Part shown: positions 18,018-25,792 of the stretch, one piece after another
Numbering within the stretch: the stretch's first letter is position 1
Layout of the letters: each line of letters starts with the position of its first letter
Source of the DNA: an uncultured Alsobacter sp.
GTDB lineage: Bacteria; Pseudomonadota; Alphaproteobacteria; Rhizobiales; Beijerinckiaceae
Assembly: GCF_945952055.1 (NCBI RefSeq)
Contig: NZ_CAMFHB010000006.1
Span: 62,001-126,000 of the forward strand
DNA: 64,000 nucleotides
Direction: 5' to 3'
Notes under the pieces: generated by a model
What the model was told of the DNA's origin: nothing
Database searches by the model: none
The model's input: only the letters and a program-made list of their open reading frames with translations
Program-made: the position numbers and the translations under genes

Positions 18018-18914
18018 ATGAGAGTGGATTTCCTGGGGCTCGAGGCCTTCCTGTCCATCGCCGACCGGGGCAGCTTCCACCGCGCCGCCGCCCATCTGAA
18101 CCTGTCGCAGACGGCGCTCAGCCATCGCATTCGCAAGCTCGAGGACGATCTCGGCCTGAAGCTGCTGGCCCGCACCACCCGCCAGGTCTCGCTCACGCCC
18201 GCCGGGCAGGAGCTGCTGCCCAAGGCCCGGCAGATCATGGAGGACATCCAGTCCTCGTTCGCGGCGCTGCGCCAGCAGGGCAAGGCCCGGCAGGAGCGCC
18301 TCGCCATCGGCTGCCTGCCCACCATCGCCATTCACTATTTGCCGCAGGTTCTGCAGGAGTTCGGCCAGGCCTGGCCCGACCTCACCGTCGAGGTCTACGA
18401 CAACTCCGCCACCGAGATCGCCGAGCACGTGCAGGCCGGTCGCGCCGAGTTCGGTCTCACCATCGTCTCGGCCAACCGCTGGGACCTGGAGATCACGCCG
18501 CTCCTGAAGGAGCCCTTCATTCTCGTCTGCCCGCTCGACCATCCCTTCGCCGGACGCGAGGCGATCAACTGGTCCGAGCTCGAGGGCATTCCCCTCGTGC
18601 GGGTGAGCGCCCAGACCGGCAACCGGATCCTCATCGACGACGCGCTCGGCAGCCGGCGCGAGCACATGCGCTGGCGCTACGAGTGCCAGCACGTGGCCAC
18701 CGCCGTCAGCATGGTCCATGCCGGCCTCGGCCTCACCGTCGTCCCGCGGCTGGCCATCGATCCGGCCGGGCAGGCGACCGTGGCGACGGTGGCGCTGCGC
18801 AATCCGGGGATCTCGCGCACCATCGGCATCATCCAGAAGCACGGCCTGCCGCTGTCGCCGGCCGCGTCGGCATTGCTCGAGATCATCCGGCGGAAGATGA
18901 AAGGGGAGGGGTGA
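18018..18914 (+). CDS. LysR-family transcriptional regulator of the dpp operon
   Basis: 298 residues. The HTH (about residues 1-60) reads FLGLEAFLSIADRGSFHRAA, then LNLSQTALSHRIRKLEDDLG, followed by a two-lobed effector-binding domain beginning RLAIGCLPTIAIHYLPQVL. The ATG at 18018 has GGAGGA 11 bases upstream and places the HTH at the N-terminus; an in-frame GTG ten codons earlier is possible. Divergent orientation with the deacetylase-dpp-acylase operon suggests it controls that operon, probably in response to the imported compound or a breakdown product. Confidence 0.85.
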   Translation: MRVDFLGLEAFLSIADRGSFHRAAAHLNLSQTALSHRIRKLEDDLGLKLLARTTRQVSLTPAGQELLPKARQIMEDIQSSFAALRQQGKARQERLAIGCLPTIAIHYLPQVLQEFGQAWPDLTVEVYDNSATEIAEHVQAGRAEFGLTIVSANRWDLEITPLLKEPFILVCPLDHPFAGREAINWSELEGIPLVRVSAQTGNRILIDDALGSRREHMRWRYECQHVATAVSMVHAGLGLTVVPRLAIDPAGQATVATVALRNPGISRTIGIIQKHGLPLSPAASALLEIIRRKMKGEG

Positions 18915-18945
18915 GCAGGCCGGAGCGCGCGACGCGTTTCGCGTC

Positions 18946-19335
18946 CTACTCCGCCATCCGTGCCAGCATGCGCGAGAGCTCGTGCACGTCGTAGGGCTTG
19001 CTCCAGCACGGCACCGTGGCGAAGGGCCCGGCGGGGAGCTGCCCGCCGGAATAGCCGGTCTGGAACACGAACGGGATGCCGCGGCGCCGCAGTTCCTCGG
19101 CTGCGGGGAAGACCATCTCGCCGGACAGATTGATGTCGAGGACGGCGAGGTCGGGCGGGGTCCTGGCGATCATCGCCAGCGCATCCGAGAGATCGCCGAC
19201 GGGGCCCAGAACGCTTCCACCCAGGAGCTGGACGGCCTGGGCGATGTCCTCGGCGATGAAGAATTCGTCCTCGACGATGAGAACGCGGCGGTCCTTCAGG
19301 TCATCCGGTCTGCTGTCAGAGCCTGTCCGGTCCAT
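18946..19335 (-). CDS. Response regulator, receiver domain only
   Basis: 129 residues consisting of a single REC domain. [17 protein letters not shown] carries the acidic cluster Glu22-Asp23-Glu24, LAVLDINL the phosphoacceptor Asp67, FQTGYSG the switch threonine, and WSKPYD the conserved Lys113. With no output domain, it would act by phosphotransfer or protein binding, like CheY- or Spo0F-type proteins. The GYSGGQLP loop and this N-terminus are common in receivers paired with HWE-type histidine kinases. Remains of such a kinase lie immediately upstream on the same strand, so this receiver may now be an orphan. Confidence 0.8.
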   Translation of the reverse strand: MDRTGSDSRPDDLKDRRVLIVEDEFFIAEDIAQAVQLLGGSVLGPVGDLSDALAMIARTPPDLAVLDINLSGEMVFPAAEELRRRGIPFVFQTGYSGGQLPAGPFATVPCWSKPYDVHELSRMLARMAE

Positions 19336-19379
19336 GGTCCACCGCCTTTCGCATGGGCATGCCGGGACCGGAGGTGAAC

Positions 19380-19680
19380 CCGGCCCCTGCCAACCTCGAA
19401 CAAGGCCTATCCCCCAAGCAGATCCGGCACGCCGCGCCCGAGGGGCGACCTGTCGAAGCCGTTGGACATGCGCAGGAGTTTCCCGCGGTTCCCCACGTCT
19501 CTCCCGCCAGTCGAAGCCGACGGTCGGCGTCGGGGGCTCGGCCATGCGCCGTGGCCGGGCGGCCACCGTTGCGCGTGAGTCGGCCAAGATGGCGGGCATT
19601 CGTGGCCAGTTCGTGGAGCGCGGGGGGCGGCTCACGCCGCCATCGTCTGCCGGCGCACCGCGCCGGCCCCCTCATGGTCG
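19380..19680 (-). pseudogene. Remnant of an HWE/HisKA_2 sensor histidine kinase catalytic domain
   Basis: On the minus strand, about 19593-19621 encodes [10 protein letters not shown], which matches the N-box of HWE-family kinases ([12 protein letters not shown]). In the same frame it is followed by [14 protein letters not shown] and then LRLAGETWG. About 19475-19516 in another frame gives [14 protein letters not shown], like the family WRESGGPPV, and a third frame gives [12 protein letters not shown]. Matches therefore jump between frames, and no single frame covers the domain, so this is a decayed kinase. It lies just upstream of the receiver gene and explains the 391-base gap between genes. 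Limits are approximate. Confidence 0.5.
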
Positions 19681-19726
19681 GTTCGCGAAGGGCGCGGCGA
19701 CCGGAATTTCGGTCGCAACGCTTGCG

Positions 19727-20224
19727 CTAGGCGGCGCCGTCGAAGGCCGCCTTCATCTTCGGATAGTCGAGCTTCACCATCGTCATCATCGCGGCATAGG
19801 CCCTTGCGTTCGCGGCCGCGTCGGGGCTCGACAGGAGATCCATGCAACCCTTGGGGACGACCTGCCAGGTGTGCCCCCAGCGGTCGTTCAGCCACCCGCA
19901 AGCCACCGGCTTTCCGCCGGCTTCCACGAAGGCGTCCCAGACCCGGTCGACCTCGGCCTGGTCGTCGCAGGTGAGGAACAGCGACACCTTGTTGGACGAA
20001 GGCACGTCGGTGCCGCCGTTGAGCCCGATGTAGTGCTGGCCGGCCACGGTGAATTCCACCACGAGGACGTCCCCGGCCTTGCCGCCCGGATAGTCGCCCG
20101 GCGATCGCGTGACCTTGTCGATCCGGGAGCCGGGCAGGAGCGCGGTGTAGAACCGCGCGGCCTCCTCGGCGTCGCGGCCAAACCACAGGCAATGCGAGAT
20201 CCGGGACCGTTGTGTCTCCGTCAT
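19727..20224 (-). CDS. VOC-family protein, PhnB/glyoxalase-like
   Basis: 165 residues. The vicinal-oxygen-chelate fold of the 3-demethylubiquinone/PhnB subgroup is recognisable: the start [66 protein letters not shown], and the C-terminal [22 protein letters not shown] block. Members are cytoplasmic; few have a proven reaction and the 'methyltransferase' name often attached to them is unsupported. It is divergent from nirK across 180 bases containing an NnrR-like site, so shared control is possible but not shown. It uses an ATG at 20224; longer upstream reading frames lack family similarity. Confidence 0.8.
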   Translation of the reverse strand: MTETQRSRISHCLWFGRDAEEAARFYTALLPGSRIDKVTRSPGDYPGGKAGDVLVVEFTVAGQHYIGLNGGTDVPSSNKVSLFLTCDDQAEVDRVWDAFVEAGGKPVACGWLNDRWGHTWQVVPKGCMDLLSSPDAAANARAYAAMMTMVKLDYPKMKAAFDGAA

Positions 20225-20324
20225 GGACGTTCTCCCCGTTGTGACGCCCCCAGGACGAACAGGACCCGGCCGCTCCGACATCCGCAACGGAAAAATCCTG
20301 ATCTTCCTCCAATCGAATTCTTGT

Positions 20325-20338
20325 TTGTCGCGGGACAA
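20325..20338 (+). promoter_or_regulatory. NnrR/FNR-type operator upstream of nirK
   Basis: TTGTC-GCGG-GACAA is a perfect 14 bp dyad with the TTG-N8-CAA layout recognised by Crp/Fnr-superfamily NO regulators. Its centre lies 73 bases before the nirK ATG. A class II position (-41.5) would give a leader of about 32 bases. The likely binder, NnrR, is encoded 3.5 kb downstream. Confidence 0.65.
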
Positions 20339-20404
20339 CGAAGAAAGGGGGCCGAGGGAGCACGTTGGCACCGTCAGATCAAACGAAGCCCCACGGAGCA
20401 CATC

Positions 20405-21535
20405 ATGTTCACCCGCCGCGCCCTCATGGCCGCCGCCGCGGTCACCGCCATCGTCGCAGGAATGCCCGCGAAGGCCGACGACATCTCCAAGCTTCCCCGC
20501 GAGCATGTCGAGCTGGTGGCGCCGCCCTTCATCCACGCCCACGAGCAGGCGACGAAGGCCGGTCCGAAGGTCATCGAGTTCAAGATGACCATCCAGGAAA
20601 AGGAACTGGTCATCGACAACGAGGGCACCAAGATCCACGCCATGACCTTCGACGGCTCGGTCCCGGGCCCGATGATGGTGGTGCACCAGGACGACTACGT
20701 GGAGCTCACGCTGGTCAATCCCGAGACCAACACGATGGCCCACAACATCGACTTCCATTCCGCCACGGGCGGCCTGGGCGGCGGTGAACTCACCCTTGTC
20801 AATCCCGGCGAGCAGGTGGTCCTGCGCTGGAAGGCGACCCGGGCCGGCGTGTTCGTCTACCACTGCGCGCCTGGCGGCCCGATGATCCCCTGGCACGTCG
20901 TGTCGGGCATGAACGGCGCCGTGATGGTGCTGCCCCGCGACGGCCTGAAGGACGAGACCGGCAAGCAGATCAAGTACGACAAGGCCGTCTACATCGGCGA
21001 GCAGGACTTCTACGTTCCGCGCGACGAGAAGGGCAAGTTCAAGAGCTACGAGAGCGCCGGCGAAGCCTATCCCGACACGCTCGAGGTGATGCGCAAGCTC
21101 ACGCCGACCCATGTCGTCTTCAACGGCAAGGTCGGCTCGCTCACCGGCAAGAACGCCCTGACGTCCAAGGTCGGCGAGCGCGTGCTGATCGTGCACAGCC
21201 AGGCCAACCGCGACAGCCGTCCCCACCTCATCGGCGGCCACGGCGACTATGTCTGGGAAGCCGGCAAGTTCGCCAATCCGCCGGAGAAGGACCTCGAGAC
21301 CTGGTTCATCCGCGGCGGCTCGGCCGGAGCGGCGCTCTACACCTTCCGTGAGCCCGGCGTGTACGCCTACGTCACCCACAACCTCATCGAGGCGGTGGAA
21401 CTGGGCGCCACGGCCCACTTCAAGGTCGAGGGGACCTGGAACGACGACCTGATGAAGCAGGTCAGCCCTCCCGGCCCGATCGGCGGCGGTGCCCGCACCG
21501 GTGCTCTCGAAGCCCCGGCCCAGCACAAGCACTGA
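20405..21535 (+). CDS. nirK: Copper-containing nitrite reductase NirK
   Basis: 376 residues. An N-terminal RR-containing signal ([20 protein letters not shown]) is cleaved near residue 24. All copper ligands and catalytic residues are present. Type 1 copper: His113, Cys154, His164, Met169. Type 2 copper: His118, His153, His325. Catalytic Asp116 and His274 ([10 protein letters not shown]). The [11 protein letters not shown] loop has one residue more than the CAPPGMVPWH form, as in rhizobial-type class I enzymes. It reduces nitrite to NO in the periplasm during denitrification. GGAG lies seven bases before the ATG. It is followed by nirV, nnrS and nnrR. No NO or N2O reductase genes occur in the window. 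Confidence 0.97.
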   Translation: MFTRRALMAAAAVTAIVAGMPAKADDISKLPREHVELVAPPFIHAHEQATKAGPKVIEFKMTIQEKELVIDNEGTKIHAMTFDGSVPGPMMVVHQDDYVELTLVNPETNTMAHNIDFHSATGGLGGGELTLVNPGEQVVLRWKATRAGVFVYHCAPGGPMIPWHVVSGMNGAVMVLPRDGLKDETGKQIKYDKAVYIGEQDFYVPRDEKGKFKSYESAGEAYPDTLEVMRKLTPTHVVFNGKVGSLTGKNALTSKVGERVLIVHSQANRDSRPHLIGGHGDYVWEAGKFANPPEKDLETWFIRGGSAGAALYTFREPGVYAYVTHNLIEAVELGATAHFKVEGTWNDDLMKQVSPPGPIGGGARTGALEAPAQHKH

Positions 21536-21568
21536 CCCGAACGCTCGCCGGGCGACAGCCCGGCGCGC

Positions 21569-21609
21569 GGGGGTGCGTGACCACCCGGTGGATTCGCTCA
21601 CGCACCCCC
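21569..21609 (+). terminator. Nested hairpin between nirK and nirV
   Basis: A perfect 12 bp outer stem (GGGGGTGCGTGA / TCACGCACCCCC) encloses CCACC-C-GGTGG, a second short stem. It starts 34 bases after the nirK stop codon. No T-run follows. It probably stabilises nirK mRNA or partly stops transcription before nirV. Confidence 0.7.
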
Positions 21610-21695
21610 ACCCCATGCAGGCCAGCGCGCCGTCCTGCCCGCGGGGCGGGGACGGTGCCCTGGCCAAGCGCACCACGTCCCGGCAGGAGGTCCTC

Positions 21696-22574
21696 GTGTT
21701 CCTCGCGCTCCATGGCAAGCTCGCAGCCAAGCTGATCTTCGCGGCCACCGCGCCGCTCGTGCTCGCCGCGACCGGACCCGACTGGCGCGAGGCGCCCGAT
21801 CGGGTCCCCGTCGTCCACGTCGCGGCGGGCAGCTTCGACTACCGGATCGCGGGAGCCTTCGACCGCGAGGGCCGTCCCGTCGACGCGCCGGTCCGGCGCT
21901 TCGCGGTGGGCCGTGGCCTCGCCGTGATGAAGACGCAGGTCACCGTGGCCGACTACGACCGCTGCGTGGCCTTCGGGGGATGCGCGCAGCGCACCGCCAA
22001 GACGGGCCAGCGGCCGGACGCACCCGCCGTCGGCGTGAGCTGGCAGGATGCCTCCGCCTATGCCCGCTGGTATGCCAAGGCCACCGGCAAGGCCTGGCGC
22101 CTGCCGACCGACGCCGAATGGGCTTATGTCGCGGGCAGCCGCTTCGCCGACGATGCCGTGACCAGCGACGACGGCAGCGGGTCCTTCGCCCGGCGGTGGC
22201 TCGCGAAATACGACGAGGAATCCGGGCGAACCGCCGTGGAGAAGGCGCCGCGCCCGGTGGGCGGGTTCGGTGAGAACGAGCGCGGTGTCGCGGACCTGGC
22301 CGGCAACGTCTGGGAATGGACCGACACCTGCTACCTGCGCCAGGGCCTCGACGCAGAGGGCGAACCGACCGGCGCGCGCACCGTGAACTGTGGCGTTCGC
22401 GTCGTCGAGGGGGCCCACCGGGCCTATGTCACCGACTTCATCCGCGACGCCCGCGCCGGCGGCTGCGCCGTGGGCATTCCACCCGCCAATCTCGGCTTCC
22501 GGCTCGTGCGCGACGAGCCGAGCCGCACGCGCCGCGCGCTCGGCCGCCTGCAGTCCTGGCTCGCGCGGGCCTGA
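21696..22574 (+). CDS. nirV: NirV, SUMF1/formylglycine-generating-enzyme-fold protein
   Basis: 292 residues. The start is assigned to a GTG at 21696 because AGGAGG lies five bases upstream; no such site precedes the in-frame ATG at 21615. A hydrophobic N-terminal stretch (LAAKLIFAATAPLVLAATG) suggests an export signal. The rest is an FGE-sulfatase/SUMF1 domain: VAAGSFDYRIAGAFD, VTVADYDRCVAFGGC, VGVSWQDASAYARWYAKATG, RLPTDAEWAYVAG, VWEWTDTCY and NLGFRLVRD. NirV genes accompany nirK in many denitrifiers, but the function is unproven; a role in NirK maturation has been proposed. The catalytic cysteine context of true formylglycine-generating enzymes is not evident. Confidence 0.85.
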   Translation: MFLALHGKLAAKLIFAATAPLVLAATGPDWREAPDRVPVVHVAAGSFDYRIAGAFDREGRPVDAPVRRFAVGRGLAVMKTQVTVADYDRCVAFGGCAQRTAKTGQRPDAPAVGVSWQDASAYARWYAKATGKAWRLPTDAEWAYVAGSRFADDAVTSDDGSGSFARRWLAKYDEESGRTAVEKAPRPVGGFGENERGVADLAGNVWEWTDTCYLRQGLDAEGEPTGARTVNCGVRVVEGAHRAYVTDFIRDARAGGCAVGIPPANLGFRLVRDEPSRTRRALGRLQSWLARA

Positions 22575-22600
22575 CGTCCACCATCGCCACGAGGCACGCC

Positions 22601-23782
22601 ATGTCCCCCATCCCCCGCCTGCGGTCCTTCGAAGGACCGGACATCCTGTCCTACGGTTTTCGGCCCTTCTTTCTGCTCGGCTCGCTGTTCGCCGCCGCTG
22701 CCGTCATGGCCTGGCTTCCCGCCTATTTCGGCGAGATCTCGATCCCGACCGCCTTCGCGCCGCGCGACTGGCACGTGCACGAGATGCTCTATGGCTTCGT
22801 GCCGGCGGTGGTCACCGGCTTCCTGCTCACCGCGATCCCGAACTGGACCGGCCGCCTGCCGCTGCAGGGCGCGCCGCTCGCCGTCCTCGTCACGGCCTGG
22901 GTCTTCGGTCGCATCGCCGTGTGGACCTCGGGCACGACCGGCTGGGCCGTCGCCATGGTGGCCGATCTCGCCTTCCTGGTGCTGGTGGGCGCGGCCGCGG
23001 CCCGTGAGGTGATCGCCGGCAAGAACTGGCGCAATCTGCGGGTCGTGGGACTGGTCGGGGTGCTTGCCATCGGCAACGCCGTCTTCCACGTCGAGGCGCA
23101 TGCGACCGGCTCGGCCAGCTACGGCACCCGCATCGGCATCGCCTGCGTCGTGATGCTGATCACGCTCATCGGCGGCCGCATCGTGCCGAGCTTCACGCGC
23201 AACTGGCTGGCGCGTGAGAAGCCCGGCCGCCTGCCCGCGCCGTTCGGCACCATGGACGTCACCACCATGATCGGCTCGGCCCTGGCGCTCGCCGCCTGGG
23301 TGGCCTTTCCGGACGAGGCCCTGACCGGGGTGCTCCTGTGTGGCGCCGGCCTGCTCCAGGTCGTCCGTCTCGCCCGCTGGGCGGGATACCGCACCGCCGC
23401 CGACCGCCTCGTGCTGGTCCTTCACGTCGGCTATGCCTTCCTGCCCGCAGGCTTCGTGCTGGCCGGCCTCTCGGCTGCCGGGATCGTGCCGGTATCGGCC
23501 GGCATCCACGCGTGGACCGTCGGCGGGGTCGGGCTCATGACCATGGCCGTGATGTCGCGGGCCAGCCTCGGCCATACCGGCCGGGCCCTGCGGGCGACGC
23601 CCGCCGTTCAGGCGGTGTACGGCCTCATCGCGGCGGCGGCGCTGGCGAGGGTGTGCGCGGCGCTGCACCCCAACGCGGCCTTCATCCTGCTCCACGTCGC
23701 GGCGTTTGCCTGGGCTGGTGCCTTCGTCGTCTTCGCCGTCAGCTACTGGCGCGTGTTCACGGGGCCACGGCTGGGGCGGTGA
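22601..23782 (+). CDS. nnrS: NnrS family haem/copper membrane protein
   Basis: 393 residues, a polytopic inner-membrane protein with about 12 helices. NnrS markers are present: ILSYGFRPFFLLGS near residues 15-28, WHVHEMLYGF near 57-66, TGFLLTAIPNWTGR near 72-85, and GGRIVPSFTRNW near 189-200. NnrS proteins bind haem and copper and relieve nitrosative stress linked to nitrite reduction. The ATG at 22601 follows GAGG at a six-base spacing, 26 bases after nirV, so the two are probably co-transcribed. Confidence 0.92.
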   Translation: MSPIPRLRSFEGPDILSYGFRPFFLLGSLFAAAAVMAWLPAYFGEISIPTAFAPRDWHVHEMLYGFVPAVVTGFLLTAIPNWTGRLPLQGAPLAVLVTAWVFGRIAVWTSGTTGWAVAMVADLAFLVLVGAAAAREVIAGKNWRNLRVVGLVGVLAIGNAVFHVEAHATGSASYGTRIGIACVVMLITLIGGRIVPSFTRNWLAREKPGRLPAPFGTMDVTTMIGSALALAAWVAFPDEALTGVLLCGAGLLQVVRLARWAGYRTAADRLVLVLHVGYAFLPAGFVLAGLSAAGIVPVSAGIHAWTVGGVGLMTMAVMSRASLGHTGRALRATPAVQAVYGLIAAAALARVCAALHPNAAFILLHVAAFAWAGAFVVFAVSYWRVFTGPRLGR

Positions 23783-23872
23783 GGAGACCGTTCGGATCGC
23801 GCGGCAGGAATGTCCATGCATCCGGACGATGCCGAATGGCGGGAGACCCCGTCATCGTTCAAGAGTTGACGG

Positions 23873-24574
23873 ATGAAAGCATCCCCCGCTCTCGATCGTG
23901 CCGTGATCGCCGGACTGCCGGTATTTTCCGGCCTCGCATCCGATGAACTCGACGGCGTTCTCGCCGACGCGCGCTCCGTCCGCTACGCCAAGGGCGCGGC
24001 CGTGTTCGAGCAGGGCGGGGAGGCGGCATCCTTTTTCCTGCTGCTGCACGGCCATCTGCAGGTCGTGAAGGTGACGCCGGCGGGCCAGCAGGTCGTCGTG
24101 CGCTACGTCGTGCCGGGCGATCTCTTCGGCATCGCGGTCCAGATGGGCCGCAGCACCTATCCCGCCACCGCCACCGCCGTCGTCGACAGCGTCTGCCTCG
24201 TGTGGCCCGCCTCGGCCTGGCCGACGCTGGTGACCCGTGTCCCGGCGCTCGCCGGCCGCGTGCTCCAGACCATGGGGGCGCGGCTCGACGAGGCGCACAC
24301 GCGCGTGGTGGAGATGTCGACGCAGGAGGTGGAGCGCCGCGTGGCCCACGCCCTGCTGCGGCTCGTGAAGCAGGCCGGCCGTCCGGTGGAGACCGGCCTG
24401 CGCATCGATTTTCCGATCACCCGGCAGGACGTGGCCGAGATGACCGGCACGACGCTGCACACGGTCAGCCGGATCCTCAGTGCCTGGGAAGAGCAGGGGC
24501 TGGTGGAAGGTGGCCGGCAGAAGATCGTCGTGTGCGATCCCCACCGCCTCGTCGCCCTCGCCGAACGCGCCTAG
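23873..24574 (+). CDS. nnrR: NnrR-type Crp/Fnr transcriptional regulator of denitrification
   Basis: 233 residues. An N-terminal cyclic-nucleotide-binding-type beta-barrel (about 15-130, with LPVFSGLASDELDGVL and VPGDLFGIAVQMG) is followed by a long dimer helix and a C-terminal HTH reading ITRQDVAEMTGTTLHTVSRI. It lacks the N-terminal cysteine cluster of oxygen-sensing FNR. The HTH wording matches NnrR, which activates nir and nor genes in the presence of NO. TTG-N8-CAA sites at 20325 and 24945 are its likely targets. It lies in the nir cluster, 90 bases after nnrS, and ends in a strong terminator hairpin. Confidence 0.9.
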   Translation: MKASPALDRAVIAGLPVFSGLASDELDGVLADARSVRYAKGAAVFEQGGEAASFFLLLHGHLQVVKVTPAGQQVVVRYVVPGDLFGIAVQMGRSTYPATATAVVDSVCLVWPASAWPTLVTRVPALAGRVLQTMGARLDEAHTRVVEMSTQEVERRVAHALLRLVKQAGRPVETGLRIDFPITRQDVAEMTGTTLHTVSRILSAWEEQGLVEGGRQKIVVCDPHRLVALAERA

Positions 24575-24610
24575 GGACTGCAGCGTTTCCAGAAAAACGC
24601 AACAGTCCCT
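24573..24610. terminator. Bidirectional terminator hairpin after nnrR
   Basis: AGGGACTG and CAGTCCCT form the outer stem and GCGTTT / AAACGC an inner one, with a short A-rich loop. It lies between the convergent nnrR and DUF1858 genes and overlaps the nnrR stop codon. Confidence 0.7.
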
Positions 24611-24671
24611 GAACGCGGGGCGGTCGATGCCTCCTGCGAAAATCCGGGTCTCCACCCGCTTGGCGTATGCC

Positions 24672-24893
24672 CTAGGCGAGGGCCGGCACGACGTCCGCGG
24701 CGATGGCCTCGTGCAGGGCCTCCAGGAAGGCCGTCTCGTCCGCATGATGCTCGCGGCAGGCCTGCCTCACGCTGTGAAAGCACGCGATCGGGCAGCCCAC
24801 GCACAGGAAGCGGAATTTCAGGAAGACGCGGATGGTCGCCGGCCAGCGGCGCATGACGTCGTCGACCAGGAGATCGGGGGTGATCGCGGACAT
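24672..24893 (-). CDS. DUF1858-domain protein
   Basis: 73 residues, almost entirely a DUF1858 domain, as found at the N-terminus of ScdA/RIC iron-sulfur repair proteins. The conserved features are DLLVDDVMRRWPATIRVF, then FLCVGCPIACFHSVRQAC with Cys31, Cys34 and Cys38 in the family pattern. Homologues occur next to nitrogen-oxide and hybrid-cluster genes; a redox or Fe-S handling role under nitrosative stress is inferred. AAGGAG lies seven bases before the ATG. It is divergent from nnrU; the shared intergenic region has an NnrR-like site placed at -41.5 from a good -10 element for this gene. Confidence 0.8.
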   Translation of the reverse strand: MSAITPDLLVDDVMRRWPATIRVFLKFRFLCVGCPIACFHSVRQACREHHADETAFLEALHEAIAADVVPALA

Positions 24894-24944
24894 GGGTCAA
24901 CTCCTTCGGATGATCCCATGCTACGGCGCCCGTCGTCGGGGTCT

Positions 24945-24958
24945 TTGTCCCTTCGCAA
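24945..24958. promoter_or_regulatory. NnrR-type operator in the DUF1858-nnrU divergent promoter
   Basis: TTGTC-CCTT-CGCAA has the TTG-N8-CAA layout and shares its left half with the nirK site. On the minus strand TAGCAT (24923 to 24918) lies at the -10 position expected if the site is centred at -41.5. This predicts transcription of the DUF1858 gene from about 24910. The same site could also serve nnrU in the other direction. Confidence 0.6.
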
Positions 24959-25016
24959 GCAAGCCGACGATTGGGCCTTTCCCGCCGCGGCACCACGGCG
25001 CCATGGTTGACCGGTC

Positions 25017-25688
25017 ATGACGGAATTCCTCCTCGCCCTCGCCGCCTTCGTTCTCGCCCATCTCGTTCCGGCCATGCCGGGCGTCCGGCCCAGGCTCGTG
25101 GCGCTGGCCGGGCGCCCGGCCTACATCGCCGTGTACTCGGTCCTGTCGCTGGTCTTGCTCGCCTGGCTCGTGGTGGCGGCACGGCGGGCCGACGACCTCT
25201 GGCTGTGGCAGCCGGCCGGATGGCAGTGGCTCGTGGCCGCCCTCCTGATGCCCGTGTCGCTCGTGCTGCTCGTGGCCGGGCTGGCCGAGCCCAACCCCCT
25301 GTCGGTCAGCCTCCGCCGGTCCGACGGCGAGACGCTGCCCGCCTCGGCGGTGCTGACCCGTCACCCGGTGCTCTGGGGCTTTCTCCTGTGGGCGCTGGCC
25401 CACGTGCCCGCCAACGGCCGGCTCGTGCCGGTGATCCTGTTCGGCACGATGGCCGCCCTGGCGGCGCTCGGCATGCCCATGCTCGACCGCAAGGCGCAGC
25501 GGCGTCTCGGCGACGAGACCTGGCGCCGGCTCGCCGGCCAGCCGGTGCCCCTGTCGCGGACGCGCCTGGCGCACCTGGCGGGCGCTGCGGTCCTCGCGAT
25601 CGCCCTCTACGCGTGGATGCTGGCGCAGGGGCACGCCCTGCTGATCGGCCCCGATCCCCTGGGTGGCCTGCGCGCCTTCTATGGCTGA
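25017..25688 (+). CDS. nnrU: NnrU family membrane protein
   Basis: 223 residues with about six hydrophobic helices. The NnrU pattern is clear: HLVPAMPGVRPRLVALAGR near residues 15-33, a run of helices, TRHPVLWGFLLWALAHVPANG near 114-134, and LDRKAQRRLGDETWRRL. NnrU is required for nitrite-reductase expression or activity in Rhodobacter, and the domain is shared with 15-cis-zeta-carotene isomerase (Z-ISO), which uses haem b. It completes the nirK-nirV-nnrS-nnrR-nnrU set, which supports NnrU over an isomerase. It is divergent from the DUF1858 gene. Confidence 0.88.
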   Translation: MTEFLLALAAFVLAHLVPAMPGVRPRLVALAGRPAYIAVYSVLSLVLLAWLVVAARRADDLWLWQPAGWQWLVAALLMPVSLVLLVAGLAEPNPLSVSLRRSDGETLPASAVLTRHPVLWGFLLWALAHVPANGRLVPVILFGTMAALAALGMPMLDRKAQRRLGDETWRRLAGQPVPLSRTRLAHLAGAAVLAIALYAWMLAQGHALLIGPDPLGGLRAFYG

Positions 25689-25792
25689 GGCTCCAGCCAG
25701 GCTGACATTCCGGGCAGGCTGACGTTCCAGGTGCATCCGCGCGGCTCCCTCGCTACAACGGCGCCGCGAAAGCCACCCGGAGTTCCCCTGCC

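Noticed and set aside
19727-21748. A 673-codon open frame on the minus strand covering nirK
   Set aside because: Only its last 165 codons have family similarity (the VOC protein); the rest is the antisense of nirK, whose copper ligands are all present on the other strand.
21696-22574. Sulfatase-activating formylglycine-generating enzyme
   Set aside because: The fold matches, but no sulfatase is nearby and the catalytic cysteine context is not evident; position after nirK identifies NirV.
23849-23870. TCAA-GAG-TTGA dyad before nnrR as an FNR box
   Set aside because: The half-sites are inverted relative to TTGAT-N4-ATCAA and spaced by only three bases.
25017-25688. Carotenoid isomerase (Z-ISO)
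   Set aside because: NnrU and Z-ISO share a domain, but the nirK/nnrS/nnrR context and lack of carotenoid genes favour NnrU.
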